A stretch of 30,996 nt of DNA from positions 1 to 30,996 of the forward strand of contig JBFWVD010000057.1 in NCBI GenBank assembly GCA_050246915.1. Direction: 5' to 3'. The translations under genes and the position numbers were made by a program. Under the pieces are notes generated by a model, which did no database searches, was not told the DNA's origin, and saw nothing but the letters and a program-made list of their open reading frames with translations. This DNA comes from JBFWVD01 sp050246915 (GTDB taxonomy: Bacteria; Actinomycetota; Acidimicrobiia; Acidimicrobiales; Ilumatobacteraceae). Below are positions 1-7,205 of this stretch, piece by piece; positions within the stretch are counted from its first letter, which is position 1, and each line of letters opens with the position of its first letter.

Positions 1-546
1 TACAAGAACGGGGCGTATCACCTCACTGGTGAGGGCAAGATCCTGTCCAGCGACGACTTCGTGGCGTACTGGGATCGTCTGTGCTCGACCTATCCGATCG
101 TGTCGATCGAAGACGGCATGGCCGAAGACGACTGGGATGGTTGGAGCGCACTCACCAAGGCCCTCGGCGGTCGCGTCCAGCTCGTGGGCGACGATCTGTT
201 CGTCACCAACACCGAGCGGCTCGCCATGGGCATCGAACGCGGCGTCGCCAACTCCATCTTGGTGAAGGTCAACCAGATCGGCTCGCTCACCGAGACCCTC
301 GAGACCGTCGAGCTGGCGACCCGCAGTGCGTACACCTCGGTGATGAGTCATCGCTCTGGCGAGACCGAGGACACCACCATCGCCGATCTCGCGGTGGCCA
401 CCAACTGCGGTCAGATCAAGACCGGTGCGCCGGCCCGTAGCGATCGCGTCGCCAAGTACAACCAACTGCTGCGCATCGAAGAAGAGCTCGGTGAAGCCGC
501 AGCCTTCCGGGGCCGGGCCGCACTGGCCCGGGGGACGGTCCGTTGA
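1..546 (+). CDS. eno: Enolase, C-terminal part (5' end outside window)
   Basis: Enolase converts 2-phosphoglycerate to phosphoenolpyruvate in glycolysis. The frame is open from base 1 to the TGA at 544-546, giving 181 residues of the C-terminal barrel. Visible family landmarks are the metal-ligand regions SIEDGMAEDDWDGW and VGDDLFVTN, the catalytic-lysine segment ILVKVNQIGS, the SHRSGETEDTTIADLAV loop and the IKTGAPARSDRVAKYNQLLRIEEEL tail. About 240 N-terminal residues of a normal enolase are missing because the window begins inside the gene. The stop codon overlaps the TTG start of the following ftsB-like gene, which suggests translational coupling. The family assignment is secure. Confidence 0.97.
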   Translation, partial: YKNGAYHLTGEGKILSSDDFVAYWDRLCSTYPIVSIEDGMAEDDWDGWSALTKALGGRVQLVGDDLFVTNTERLAMGIERGVANSILVKVNQIGSLTETLETVELATRSAYTSVMSHRSGETEDTTIADLAVATNCGQIKTGAPARSDRVAKYNQLLRIEEELGEAAAFRGRAALARGTVR

Positions 547-1280
547 CGGACGCGAAGGGCCCCACCGGTCGGGGTGGACGGCCACGGCGAACGGTGACGC
601 TCACCCCGAGCGTTGCCGCTGAACCGTCGCGCCCGCGCTGGAACCGCTCGGCCAAACCGGTCGCCACCAGCGCGACCAAGGCCGCAACGAAGCCTGCGGC
701 GAACAAGGCGACGGAGTCAGCGGCGAAGGCTGCGAAGAAGCCGAAGGATCCATCAACACCCAAGGCCGGAGCCGAACGCGCGACCACAGCTGCACGCGCC
801 ACGTCTGAGCGACCGACCATCCGCAGCCGACGCACCCGGCGATCTGCGCAACGCCGAGCACTGCGCGGCCTGCACGCGCTCCCCGCTCCCGAGGCCCTGC
901 GCGAACAAGCCGATGACACCGGCGAAACCATCCGGCGCAAGCACCGCGCGCTCTACACGTTGTATGTCGCCAGTGGCGTGGTCGCTTCGATCGTGGCCCT
1001 CGTGGTGTGGGTGTTCCCCACCAAGACGTGGATGTCGCAGAACGACGCCACCGCAGCGGCCAGCGGCAAGCTCCGCGTCCTCGACGAGCAAATCGCCGCA
1101 TTGGAACAGCAAGTGGTGGCGCTCGACACCGACGCCGAGATCGTCCGTGTTGCCCGCGAGCGCTATGGCCTGGTGTACCCGGGCGAGAAGGCCTACGTCG
1201 TGCTCCCTGCGACGCCGCCGAACCTGCCGAACCTGACCGGTTACAACGTGGTGCGCTCGTACTTCACCGACTTGGGCTGA
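543..1280 (+). CDS. ftsB: FtsB/DivIC-family septum formation initiator
   Basis: This is a probable single-pass divisome protein that works with FtsL and FtsQ. The 245-residue product has a long basic, Ala/Lys/Pro/Thr-rich and presumably disordered cytoplasmic N-terminus (about 1-135), one membrane segment (about 137-159, ending VVWVFPTKTW), a short coiled coil (about 176-195, LDEQIAALEQQVVALD) and the family signature VARERYGLVYPGEKAYVV near 202-220. The TTG at 543 is chosen because it overlaps the eno stop (TTGA); a GTG at 594 is a possible alternative. The eno-ftsB pairing is standard in actinobacteria. The extended basic tail is common in actinobacterial members but divergent in sequence, so its role is unknown. 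Confidence 0.88.
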   Translation: MTDAKGPTGRGGRPRRTVTLTPSVAAEPSRPRWNRSAKPVATSATKAATKPAANKATESAAKAAKKPKDPSTPKAGAERATTAARATSERPTIRSRRTRRSAQRRALRGLHALPAPEALREQADDTGETIRRKHRALYTLYVASGVVASIVALVVWVFPTKTWMSQNDATAAASGKLRVLDEQIAALEQQVVALDTDAEIVRVARERYGLVYPGEKAYVVLPATPPNLPNLTGYNVVRSYFTDLG

Positions 1281-1344
1281 GTCGTCGGCTCGCCGCCGAG
1301 TGAGAGTTCACAGTCGCAATGTTCGGGTGCGACAAGATGACGGC

Positions 1345-1821
1345 ATGGATCCCTTTGCGGAAGCTCATCTGTCCCGAGACGCACGTGAACAGCTCCTCGC
1401 CGCACAAGACGAGTGCACCGTGGCGTGGATCAACGACGAGGGTTGGCCGATCTGCGTCGTGCAGACCTACGTGTGGGCCAACGGCTCGTTCTGGCTGACC
1501 GCGTTCACCGACAAACCACGGGTGCGCGCTTTGACGGAGCGACCGCAGTCGACGGTGTCGATCTCGAGCAAGGGAACCGACCAGGGGCCGGAGCGAATGG
1601 TGAGCTGCCGCACGCGCGCCGTCATCCACCCCGATGACGAGACCAAGTCGTGGTTCTATCCCGTGTTCGCCAAGCGCACCTCCGACGATCCGGCCATGCA
1701 GGCCGGGATGGCCAAGGCGCTGTCCCGTCAAGATCGCGTCGTCATCGAGCTGCAACCGGTCAGCTGGAACACTTTCGACGGCATCGCGCTCCGCAAGGCA
1801 ATGACCAAACCGCGCTCCTGA
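1345..1821 (+). CDS. Pyridoxamine 5'-phosphate oxidase-like FMN/F420-binding split-barrel protein
   Basis: The 158-residue protein looks like a flavin/deazaflavin split barrel of the PPOX type. The beta-rich pattern includes ECTVAWINDEGWPICVVQTY, NGSFWLTAFTDKPRVRAL and STVSISSKGT, followed by a C-terminal strand with RVVIELQPVSWNTFDG. These resemble general-stress FMN-binding proteins rather than PdxH itself. The ATG at 1345 is preferred over a GTG at 1300, because the extra 15 residues are unlike the fold. The gene stands alone between ftsB and a convergent small gene, with a hairpin terminator just after it. The substrate cannot be told from the sequence. Confidence 0.72.
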   Translation: MDPFAEAHLSRDAREQLLAAQDECTVAWINDEGWPICVVQTYVWANGSFWLTAFTDKPRVRALTERPQSTVSISSKGTDQGPERMVSCRTRAVIHPDDETKSWFYPVFAKRTSDDPAMQAGMAKALSRQDRVVIELQPVSWNTFDGIALRKAMTKPRS

Positions 1822-1844
1822 AACCGTGCCCGTGGAACAGCGAA

Positions 1845-1869
1845 GGGGGCGACCCATCGGGCCGCCCCC
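1845..1869. terminator. GC-rich hairpin between convergent genes
   Basis: A 7-bp G/C stem (1845-1851 with 1863-1869) continues, after one mismatch, into a 3-bp CCC/GGG stem around an ATC loop. It lies between the PPOX-like gene and the convergent small charged-protein gene, so it can serve both strands. There is no U-tract, which is usual in high-GC actinobacteria. Confidence 0.6.
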
Positions 1870-1896
1870 CAGGCTCACGTCGTTCGAGCGTGGAGC

Positions 1897-2076
1897 TCAG
1901 TCCTTGTCGAGCTTGTCAGCGACCTTGTGCACCGCGCCGCCGATCTTGCCCATGATGCCGTCCTTCTCGGCGGCATCTTCGGCCTTGTCGTCGACCTTCT
2001 GAGCGACGTCCTCGAGCTTGTCCTTGGCGTCCTCGACCAGATCCTTGGCCTTGTCCTTCAGCTTGTCCAGATCCAT
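1897..2076 (-). CDS. Small charged helical protein, MT0933/Rv0909-antitoxin-like
   Basis: The 59-residue product MDLDKLKDKAKDLVEDAKDK... consists almost wholly of Lys/Asp/Ala heptad-like helix with repeated DKxxD and DKAED elements and a short IMGKIGGAVHKVADKL tail. It has no Cys, Trp, Tyr, Phe, Arg or Pro. Such proteins are annotated as MT0933-family antitoxin-like or stress (CsbD/LEA-like) proteins; no toxin gene is adjacent, so an antitoxin role is not supported. The ATG at 2076 is preferred because a GGAG lies about 9 bases upstream. Longer upstream readings of the frame give Arg/His-rich sequence unlike a protein. The gene is divergent from coxS. Confidence 0.75.
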   Translation of the reverse strand: MDLDKLKDKAKDLVEDAKDKLEDVAQKVDDKAEDAAEKDGIMGKIGGAVHKVADKLDKD

Positions 2077-2176
2077 CGTGTGTTCTCCGCTTTCATCCTG
2101 CCCGTTGCCGCGCTCCGGGCCCGGGGTGAATCCCCATCTTCTCTCCAGACTCTCCCGGTCGCCATGTGTCGCGCCT

Positions 2177-2188
2177 GGACACGTGTCC
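2177..2188. promoter_or_regulatory. 12-bp perfect palindrome, candidate operator
   Basis: GGACACGTGTCC is a perfect 12-bp inverted repeat near the middle of the 207-bp divergent region between the small charged-protein gene and coxS. Such a position and symmetry fit a dimeric regulator's binding site controlling one or both genes. No regulator gene is nearby, and the motif is not assigned to a family here. Confidence 0.4.
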
Positions 2189-2241
2189 GGTTTCGCCGAC
2201 GCGAGTTCGCCGTCCCACAGTGGGTCGAAAAAGGAGTATGA

Positions 2242-2277
2242 ATGATCGGCATTGGTCAACAGATCCCTGGGGGGTGA
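2242..2277 (+). other. Short upstream ORF with strong ribosome binding site ahead of coxS
   Basis: AAGGAG at 2231-2236 is followed after 5 bases by ATG, which opens an 11-codon ORF (MIGIGQQIPGG). It is in frame with coxS and stops at 2275-2277, only two codons before the coxS GTG. Its last codons form the G-rich run that is the likely coxS ribosome site. It may be a coupling or leader peptide, or the relic of an earlier coxS start. Confidence 0.3.
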
Positions 2278-2283
2278 TCTGCC

Positions 2284-2757
2284 GTGCAGATCTCTGTCAC
2301 CGTGAACGGGACGACGCAGCGTCATGACGTCGAACCTCGAACGCTTCTCGTCCACTTCCTGCGCGAGACCGTCGGTCTCACCGGGACCAACATCGGGTGT
2401 GACACCTCATCGTGTGGTGCGTGCACCGTCCACCTCGATGGCCAATCGGTGAAGAGTTGCACCGTGCTCGCCGTGCAGGCCGACGGCGCCTCGGTCACCA
2501 CGATCGAAGGACTGGCCGACGGCGAGCACCTGCACCCCATGCAAGAAGCCTTCCGCCAGAACCACGGATTGCAGTGCGGCTTCTGCACGCCGGGCATGGT
2601 GATGGCCGCCATCGGGATCTTGGACGAGAACCCCAACCCCACCGAACACGACGTGCGCATGGGACTCGAGGGCAACCTCTGCCGTTGCACGGGTTACCAC
2701 AACATCGTGAAGTCGATCCTCGCCGCAGCCGAGTCCGCCCGAGCGGGGGTGCAGTGA
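2284..2757 (+). CDS. coxS: Molybdenum hydroxylase [2Fe-2S] small subunit (CoxS type)
   Basis: This is the electron-transfer subunit of a CO-dehydrogenase/xanthine-dehydrogenase-type enzyme, passing electrons from the molybdenum site in CoxL to FAD in CoxM. The 157 residues carry both clusters: the plant-ferredoxin type (C39, C44, C47, C59, in GCDTSSCGACTVHLDG) and the helical cluster (C98, C101, C133, C135, in QCGFCTPGM and NLCRCTGYHNIV). The length is normal. The GTG start has a G-rich Shine-Dalgarno at 2269-2275. The stop TGA shares one base with the coxL ATG (TGATG). The order S-L-M is the one usual for form II (BMS) clusters. Confidence 0.93.
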   Translation: MQISVTVNGTTQRHDVEPRTLLVHFLRETVGLTGTNIGCDTSSCGACTVHLDGQSVKSCTVLAVQADGASVTTIEGLADGEHLHPMQEAFRQNHGLQCGFCTPGMVMAAIGILDENPNPTEHDVRMGLEGNLCRCTGYHNIVKSILAAAESARAGVQ

Positions 2758-5156
2758 TGACCGTCGTCGAGAACGCTCCCAACACCGTCCTCGGCAAGCG
2801 GACCCTGCGCAAGGAAGACCCACCGCTGCTCACCGGCGAAGCCCGCTACACGTCCGATCTGCCCATCCCTGGTGCCCTCCATCTCGCCGTGGCCCGCAGC
2901 CCGTACGCGCACGCCCGTATCACCAGCGTCGACCTGAGTGCCGCACTGGCCTGTCCCGGAGTGGTAGCCGCCTACACGGGTGCCGATCTGCGTGGGTTGT
3001 GGGCCGGGGCGATGCCGTGCGCTTGGCCGGTCACCGCCGACATGAAGAATCCCGAGCACTTCCCGGTCGCCATCGACAAGGCGTGCTACGTGGGCGACGC
3101 CGTGGCAGTGGTGCTGGCGCGCACCGAGGCCGAGGCTCACGATGCGCTCGACGCGATCCACATCAGCTACGAGCCGCTACCGGCGGTCATCGATCTCAAC
3201 GATGCGCTCAGCGACAACGTCGTCATCCATGACGCGCTGGGCACCAACAAGAGCTACACGTGGGAGCTGCATCCCCAGGGCGTCGAGGCTGTCGAAGCTG
3301 CGTTCGCCGCCGCGACCTACACGGTGAAAGAGCGCTACATCCAACAGCGACTCATCCCCATGGCCATGGAGCCACGGGCCGTGGCCGCCGTGCCGCAGCC
3401 GTTCGGCGGTGACATCACCTTGTACTCGGCCACGCAGGTCCCCCACATCCTGAAGGTCATGGCGGCGTTGACCCTCGGCATTCCCGAGCACCAGATGCGG
3501 GTCGTCGCCCCGTCGGTCGGTGGCGGGTTCGGCTCGAAGCTCAACGTGTACGCCGAGGAGCTGTTGTGCGTGGCGCTGGCCCGCAAGCATCGTTGCCCGG
3601 TGCGCTGGGTGGAGGAGCGCAGCGAGAACGCGCAGGCCACCATCCAAGGGCGCGGCCAGATCCAGGACATGGAGCTCGCCGCGGACGCCAACGGCAAGAT
3701 CACGGCGGTACGGGTGAAGCTGCTCGCCGACATGGGCGCCTACCTCCAACTCGTCACACCCGGCATCCCGTTGCTGGGAGCGTTCCTGTACGGCGGCGTG
3801 TACGACGTCCCCAACTACAGCTTCACGTGCACGAGCGTCTTCACGACGATGACGCCCACCGACGCCTATCGCGGAGCGGGCCGGCCAGAAGCCACGTACG
3901 CCATCGAGCGAGCCATGGACGCACTGGCGGCCAAGGTCGGTGTCGACCCGGCCGAGCTGCGGCTGCGCAACATGATCAAGCACGATCAGTTCCCGTACAC
4001 CGCCATGACCGGGCTCACCTACGACTCGGCCAACCACGAGGGAGCGTTGGCCCAGGCGATGGATCTTGCCGACTATCCCGGACTGCGCGCCGAGCAGAAG
4101 CGCCGCCGCGAAGCTGGTTCCACCAAGGAACTCGGCATCGGCGTGTCGAGCTATTTCGAGATGTGCGGCCTCGCACCATCACGGGTGCTGGCATCGCTCA
4201 ACTACGCCGCCGGGGGCTGGGAGGCCGCGACGGTGCGCGTGCTGCCCACCAACAAGATCCAAGTGGTCACCGGCACTGCACCGCACGGGCAGGGTCACGA
4301 GACCTCGTGGTCGATGATCGTGGCCGAGAAGCTCGGAGTGAGCGTCGACGACGTGGACGTGCTGCACTCCGACACCGCCATCAGCCCCCTCGGACTCGAC
4401 ACCTACGGCTCACGCTCGCTGCCGGTCGGGGGCATCGCCATCGTCCACGCGTGCGACAAGGTGATCGACAAGGCCACCCAGATCGCTGCCCATCAACTCG
4501 AGTGCGCAGCAGAGGACCTCGAGTTCATCGGCGGCACCTTCTCGGTGCGCGGCACCCCCGATCGCTCGCTTCCCCTCGCCACCGTCGCGTTCGAGGCGTT
4601 CACCGCCCACAACCTCCCCGATGGCATGGAGCCCAACCTCGAAGCTCATGCCACCTATGACCCACCGAACTTCTCCTGGCCCGGTGGCACGCACATCTGC
4701 GTAGTCGATGTCGACACCGAGACCGGAGCGGTCGAGGTCCTCAAGTACGTGGCCGTCGACGACTGCGGCACCCAGGTGAACCCGCTCATCGTGGAAGGCC
4801 AGATCCACGGCGGCATCATCCAAGGGTTGGCACAGGCGCTGTTCGAAGAAGCGGTCTACGACAGCGACGGCAACCTGCGCACCAGCACGTTGGCCGACTA
4901 TCTGGTGCCGGCGGCCAGCGATGTGCCGTCGCTCACCCTCGGCCATCAGATGACGCCCAGCCCCACCAACCCCCTCGGCGTGAAAGGCATCGGTGAGGCC
5001 GGGACCATCGGTGCCGCACCGGCCGTGATGAACGCCATCGTCGATGCACTGTCGACTCGTGGAGTGACCGACATCGACATGCCCGCCTCACCGAACCGGG
5101 TGTGGGCTGCTCTCAACAACGCTGGCAACAACGGCAACAAGGCAGGTGCCAAGTGA
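2757..5156 (+). CDS. coxL: Molybdenum hydroxylase catalytic large subunit, form II CoxL-like
   Basis: The 799-residue subunit should bind the molybdopterin cytosine dinucleotide cofactor and carry the active site. The N-terminal 'hammerhead' domain begins GKRTLRKEDPPLLTGEARYTSD. The cofactor-binding stretch APSVGGGFGSKLNVY and the catalytic-base loop GVKGIGEAGTIG with Glu747 are present. The active-site loop at residues 370-376 is AYRGAGR, the form II signature; the AYxCSFR of proven form I CO dehydrogenases, with its Cu-binding Cys, is absent. Function as a true CO oxidase is therefore doubtful; aldehyde, purine or N-heterocycle hydroxylation is possible. The C-terminus (NNAGNNGNKAGAK) is low complexity. 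The stop overlaps the coxM GTG. Confidence 0.93.
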   Translation: MTVVENAPNTVLGKRTLRKEDPPLLTGEARYTSDLPIPGALHLAVARSPYAHARITSVDLSAALACPGVVAAYTGADLRGLWAGAMPCAWPVTADMKNPEHFPVAIDKACYVGDAVAVVLARTEAEAHDALDAIHISYEPLPAVIDLNDALSDNVVIHDALGTNKSYTWELHPQGVEAVEAAFAAATYTVKERYIQQRLIPMAMEPRAVAAVPQPFGGDITLYSATQVPHILKVMAALTLGIPEHQMRVVAPSVGGGFGSKLNVYAEELLCVALARKHRCPVRWVEERSENAQATIQGRGQIQDMELAADANGKITAVRVKLLADMGAYLQLVTPGIPLLGAFLYGGVYDVPNYSFTCTSVFTTMTPTDAYRGAGRPEATYAIERAMDALAAKVGVDPAELRLRNMIKHDQFPYTAMTGLTYDSANHEGALAQAMDLADYPGLRAEQKRRREAGSTKELGIGVSSYFEMCGLAPSRVLASLNYAAGGWEAATVRVLPTNKIQVVTGTAPHGQGHETSWSMIVAEKLGVSVDDVDVLHSDTAISPLGLDTYGSRSLPVGGIAIVHACDKVIDKATQIAAHQLECAAEDLEFIGGTFSVRGTPDRSLPLATVAFEAFTAHNLPDGMEPNLEAHATYDPPNFSWPGGTHICVVDVDTETGAVEVLKYVAVDDCGTQVNPLIVEGQIHGGIIQGLAQALFEEAVYDSDGNLRTSTLADYLVPAASDVPSLTLGHQMTPSPTNPLGVKGIGEAGTIGAAPAVMNAIVDALSTRGVTDIDMPASPNRVWAALNNAGNNGNKAGAK

Positions 5157-5974
5157 TCCCCGCCAAGTTCGACTATCACCGCGCAACTTCGGTTGACGAC
5201 GCCATCAACGCCTTGGCTTCCGACGCGGAGGCCAAGCTGTTGGCCGGTGGCCACTCGCTGCTGCCGCTCATGAAGTTGCGCCTGGCGCAGCCCTCGACCC
5301 TCATCGACATCGGGCGGCTCAGTGAGTTGTCGTACGTCCGTGACGGCGGTGACCATCTGGCCATCGGCGCTCTGACGCGCCATCGGGAGGTGGAGACCTC
5401 ATCGCTGCTGCGCGAGCAGTGCCCGATCCTGTCCCACGTGGCCGGCCAGGTCGGCGATCCGCAGGTGCGCCATCGCGGGACCATCGGCGGCTCCATCGCT
5501 CATGCCGATCCGGCGTCCGATCTGCCCGCCGCGGTGCTGGCGCTCGGCGGATCGATCGTGGTGAAGGGACCATCTGGTGAGCGGGTCATCGCCGCATCGT
5601 CGTTCTTCACCGGGTTCCTCGAGTCGGCGATGGCGGCGGGTGAGATCCTCACCGAGATCCGCGTGCCCAAGGTGCCCGGGGCGGGTTGGAGCTTCCAGAA
5701 GTTCAACCGCCGTGCCCAGGACTGGGCCATCGTCGGCGTCGCCGCCGTGCACAACGGCCACACCGGGGTGGCATTGGTGAACATGGGATCGACGCCCATC
5801 TTGGCCACGTCTGTCGGTACTGCTGTCGGCCAAGGCGCCTCTGCGGCCGACGCGGCCGAGTTGGCCTCAGCCGAGGCCGAGCCCCAGAGCGATCTGAACG
5901 CCTCGGCCGAGTACCGGGTGCATTTGGCCAAGGTGCTGGTGCGCCGGGCACTGCAGGAGGCCGGCGTCAACTGA
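5153..5974 (+). CDS. coxM: Molybdenum hydroxylase FAD subunit (CoxM type)
   Basis: This is the flavoprotein subunit, which takes electrons from CoxS and passes them to quinone or another acceptor. The 273-residue product has the FAD-binding AGGHSLLPLMKLRL motif (31-44) and the second pyrophosphate-binding motif RGTIGGSIAHADPASD (about 108-123), followed by the usual C-terminal CODH flavoprotein domain. The GTG at 5153 overlaps the coxL stop (GTGA), which decides this start over an upstream ATG inside coxL. The length is typical (270-290 aa). A hairpin lies right after the stop, so coxSLM looks like a complete transcription unit. Confidence 0.92.
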   Translation: MIPAKFDYHRATSVDDAINALASDAEAKLLAGGHSLLPLMKLRLAQPSTLIDIGRLSELSYVRDGGDHLAIGALTRHREVETSSLLREQCPILSHVAGQVGDPQVRHRGTIGGSIAHADPASDLPAAVLALGGSIVVKGPSGERVIAASSFFTGFLESAMAAGEILTEIRVPKVPGAGWSFQKFNRRAQDWAIVGVAAVHNGHTGVALVNMGSTPILATSVGTAVGQGASAADAAELASAEAEPQSDLNASAEYRVHLAKVLVRRALQEAGVN

Positions 5975-5983
5975 GATTGACGC

Positions 5984-6013
5984 CCGTTCGGTGACGACGA
6001 CGCCACCGAACGG
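5984..6013. terminator. Perfect 10-bp stem hairpin after coxM
   Basis: CCGTTCGGTG (5984-5993) pairs perfectly with CACCGAACGG (6004-6013) around a 10-base loop. It lies 9 bases after the coxM stop and before the convergent Dabb gene, so it probably ends transcription from both sides. No U-tract follows. Confidence 0.6.
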
Positions 6014-6025
6014 CTGAAACCCCGC

Positions 6026-6319
6026 TCAGCTATCGAAGCGGACCGACACTCGATCGACCACGACCGGTGCGAAGCACTCGCTGCGCACCCGGTTGTGCTC
6101 AGGGTGCTGGTCGTAGGTGAGCCAGCCCGCGGCATCATCGAAGTCGGCGGTCACGGCGTAGTCCCACGTCCCTGAGCCCAGGCGGAGATCGGGCCCGAAC
6201 TTGTAGGCCTTCAACTCGGCGATGAGCCCGGGCAGCGCGCCGAGCCCAGCATCGATGGCCGCCATCTGCTCGGCGGTGGTGTCGTCACGGAACTTGAAGA
6301 GCACGACGTGGCGCAGCAT
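6026..6319 (-). CDS. Dabb (stress-responsive alpha/beta barrel) family protein
   Basis: The 97-residue protein begins MLRHVVLFKFRDDTTAEQMAAIDAGL and continues ALPGLIAELKAYKFGPDL, GTWDYAVTADFDDAAGWLTYDQHPEHNRV and a VDRVSVRFDS end. This is the standard layout of a single Dabb dimeric ferredoxin-like barrel: N-terminal His-Val-Val strand, middle helix and the YxxHPxH element. Members act in stress tolerance or as small cyclases; which applies here cannot be told. The ATG at 6319 is preferred because upstream residues in the frame look non-coding. It is downstream of, and in the same direction as, the SDR gene at 6360-7103. Confidence 0.85.
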   Translation of the reverse strand: MLRHVVLFKFRDDTTAEQMAAIDAGLGALPGLIAELKAYKFGPDLRLGSGTWDYAVTADFDDAAGWLTYDQHPEHNRVRSECFAPVVVDRVSVRFDS

Positions 6320-6359
6320 GTGCTCAGTTTGGCAGCACGGTCGCGGGAATCGGGAAGTC

Positions 6360-7103
6360 TCAGAGCAAGCCGGCGTAGGCGCCACCGTCGACAGGGATCT
6401 GCGCTCCCGTCACGAACGCGGCCCGCGTCGAGCACATCCACGCCACGAACGCCCCGAAGTCAGCGGGATCGCCAAGTCGCCCGGCCGGAATAGTGGCGGC
6501 CACCGCAGCCGGATCGTCGTAGAGGGCGATGAGGCGGTCAGTGGCATGCAACCCAGGTTGCAGCGAGTTCACCGTCACCCCGAACGACGCGACCTCCCGG
6601 GCCAACGTCTTGAGGAAGCCGGTGTACCCGCTGCGGGCCGTGTTCGACAGGATCAGATGGGCGATGGGCTGGCGCACCGCAACGGAGGTGATGGCCACGA
6701 TGCGCCCCCACTGCTGGGCCTTCATCTCCTCGACGCAAGCGAGGCACATCGCCACCTGGCTGGTGAGGTTCAGCTCGAGCGCTCCCGGATAGGACTCCAG
6801 GGGCGTCGTGGCGGCATTGCCCGCCGCGGGTCCGCCGCCATTGGTGACCAAGATGTCGACCCCGCCCAGCTCGTGTCGTGCCGCAGCGATGAACGCTTCG
6901 GCACCCGCGACGGTGGAGACATCGGCCTCCATGCCGATCGCCCCCAGCCCGATGGACTCGACGGCGGCGGCCAGCCGCTCGGCGTCGCGTCCACACACCG
7001 CGACGTGGGCCCCTTCGGCGGCCAGTGCCATCGCAGCGCCGAGGCCGAGTCCGGCGGTGCCCGCCGCCACGATCGCGCGCTTGCCGTTCAGTCCGAGGTC
7101 CAT
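6360..7103 (-). CDS. SDR-family oxidoreductase with non-canonical active site
   Basis: The 247-residue Rossmann protein is of the FabG-like type. The nucleotide-binding glycine motif AAGTAGLGLG (13-22), CGRD at 37-40 (an NADPH-type arginine), the D61-V pair, TNGGG (88-92) in place of NNAG and the C-terminal FVTGAQIPVDGGAYAGL are all visible. Ser140 is present. The stretch where YxxxK is expected reads SNTAR (153-157), so both the catalytic Tyr and Lys are replaced. This is a known divergent SDR subgroup with a SNxxR pattern, and its chemistry is unclear. GGAG lies 6 bases before the ATG. It probably shares a transcript with the downstream Dabb gene. Confidence 0.85.
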   Translation of the reverse strand: MDLGLNGKRAIVAAGTAGLGLGAAMALAAEGAHVAVCGRDAERLAAAVESIGLGAIGMEADVSTVAGAEAFIAAARHELGGVDILVTNGGGPAAGNAATTPLESYPGALELNLTSQVAMCLACVEEMKAQQWGRIVAITSVAVRQPIAHLILSNTARSGYTGFLKTLAREVASFGVTVNSLQPGLHATDRLIALYDDPAAVAATIPAGRLGDPADFGAFVAWMCSTRAAFVTGAQIPVDGGAYAGLL

Positions 7104-7205
7104 GGCCGCTCCTTGTCGATCCGCACTTCGACGGTAGCGGGCACGACATCGCCCGCTGCTGCGGACACCGCTGAGTACCATCCGCCCAGAGTTGGACGGA
7201 GGCCC

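Noticed and set aside
1897..2076. A toxin-antitoxin pair
   Set aside because: The small protein resembles the MT0933 antitoxin family, but both neighbours are unrelated enzymes and no toxin-like gene is adjacent.
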